From the NCBI GenBank assembly GCA_002502295.1, contig DANX01000050.1, positions 2,978-16,535 on the forward strand: DNA of 13,558 nucleotides, given 5' to 3'. Shown here piece after piece: positions 13,223-13,558 of the stretch. Position 1 is the stretch's first letter. The number at the start of each line of letters is the position of its first letter. Source of the stretch: Euryarchaeota archaeon UBA561. GTDB taxonomy: Archaea > Thermoplasmatota > Poseidoniia > Poseidoniales > Poseidoniaceae. A model generated the notes under the pieces. The model worked only from the letters and a program-made list of their open reading frames with translations, ran no database searches and was not told the DNA's origin. The position numbers were made by a program, and so were the translations under genes.

Positions 13223-13558
13223 ATGAGCACCGTGTGCGTCCTGGTCAATCCAGAACATTCCATTGCCCACTCCCTCCTCTCAAGGGCGTTGTTGGAGGGC
13301 GTTGTGTTTGAGGCGCCAGCATCGTCAATGAAGAGGTTGGCCAAAACGCACGCTGCTACTCTTCGCGTCTTCCCCTCAGCCCTGCAACCTTACATGCAGC
13401 ATGACCCAGGAAAAATTTACGTCCAAATTGAAGGAGAACACAACGAAATACCGGTCCCTGCGGAAGCACAACGATTCCTCATAGGCATCGGGACAATGGA
13501 CGAATTTCCGGAACCGAAAACGTGCCATGTTCGAATTCACGACATGCTACCACCTGTG
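13223..13558 (+). CDS. Unrecognised protein, 3' end beyond window
   Basis: An open frame from ATG 13223 to the right edge (112 codons, no stop), beginning MSTVCVLVNPEHSIAHSLL. The upstream in-frame stop is TGA at 13163, and no other ATG or GTG lies between, so 13223 is the likely start. No ribosome binding site is visible nearby, which would fit a leaderless archaeal transcript. Composition is ordinary for a real protein, unlike the AT-rich DNA before it. The visible part has a hydrophobic first strand (STVCVLVNP) and a stretch GKIYVQIEGEHNEIPVPAEAQRF. I do not recognise the family. Confidence 0.7.
   Translation, partial: MSTVCVLVNPEHSIAHSLLSRALLEGVVFEAPASSMKRLAKTHAATLRVFPSALQPYMQHDPGKIYVQIEGEHNEIPVPAEAQRFLIGIGTMDEFPEPKTCHVRIHDMLPPV

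Noticed and set aside
1..13558. CRISPR arrays, insertion sequences, attachment sites or inteins
   Set aside because: No regularly spaced direct repeats with unique spacers, no transposase or integrase frame, no target-site duplication, and no intein in aIF5B; the tRNA-Ile is not duplicated at its 3' end within the window.

Overview
The window looks like a chromosome fragment of a mesophilic euryarchaeon, most likely a marine Poseidoniales/Thermoplasmata-type organism (Marine Group II). The evidence is the archaeal run L7Ae - S28e - L24e - nucleoside diphosphate kinase - aIF5B on one strand, an archaeal-type PRPP synthetase, a tRNA-Ile(GAU) without an encoded CCA, Shine-Dalgarno sites of the GGTGA/AGGAGG type, AT-rich TATA-like boxes, and a large secreted protein with calcium-type DxDxDG repeats and a C-terminal Trp-rich tail. 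The lineage is inferred from gene content and style. No 16S rRNA gene is present.

Layout. On the + strand, 1-4894 holds two genes: the 3' part of a long Arg/Glu-rich coiled-coil protein, cut by the left edge, and a type I membrane protein (signal peptide, beta-propeller-like domain, thrombospondin type 3-like repeats, one membrane helix). This pair meets the minus-strand block tail to tail, and the two stop codons overlap in a shared TTAG at 4891-4894.

The minus strand from 12811 down to 4891 carries, in transcription order: a two-copy PRC-barrel protein, tRNA-Ile, prs, the translation operon L7Ae-S28e-L24e-ndk-aIF5B, a MoxR-type AAA+ ATPase, a ParA-type ATPase, a small ribbon-helix-helix protein, and an unrecognised 84-residue protein. 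A TATA-like box precedes the L7Ae operon, and another precedes moxR. ParA, the ribbon-helix-helix protein and the 84-residue protein form a compact cassette resembling a SegAB-type partition locus, with nested inverted repeats just upstream of ParA.

From 12812 to 13222 lies an AT-rich divergent intergenic region with four CAATTG sites and a 50% GC patch containing two hairpins. A new + strand gene begins at 13223 and runs off the right edge.

Most worth a second look are: the ParA/ribbon-helix-helix/84-residue cassette with its upstream inverted repeats; a C2HC zinc-finger-like insertion in aIF5B between domains II and III; an L24e that has lost its zinc ligands; and an ungapped 76-residue super-repeat in the coiled-coil protein.
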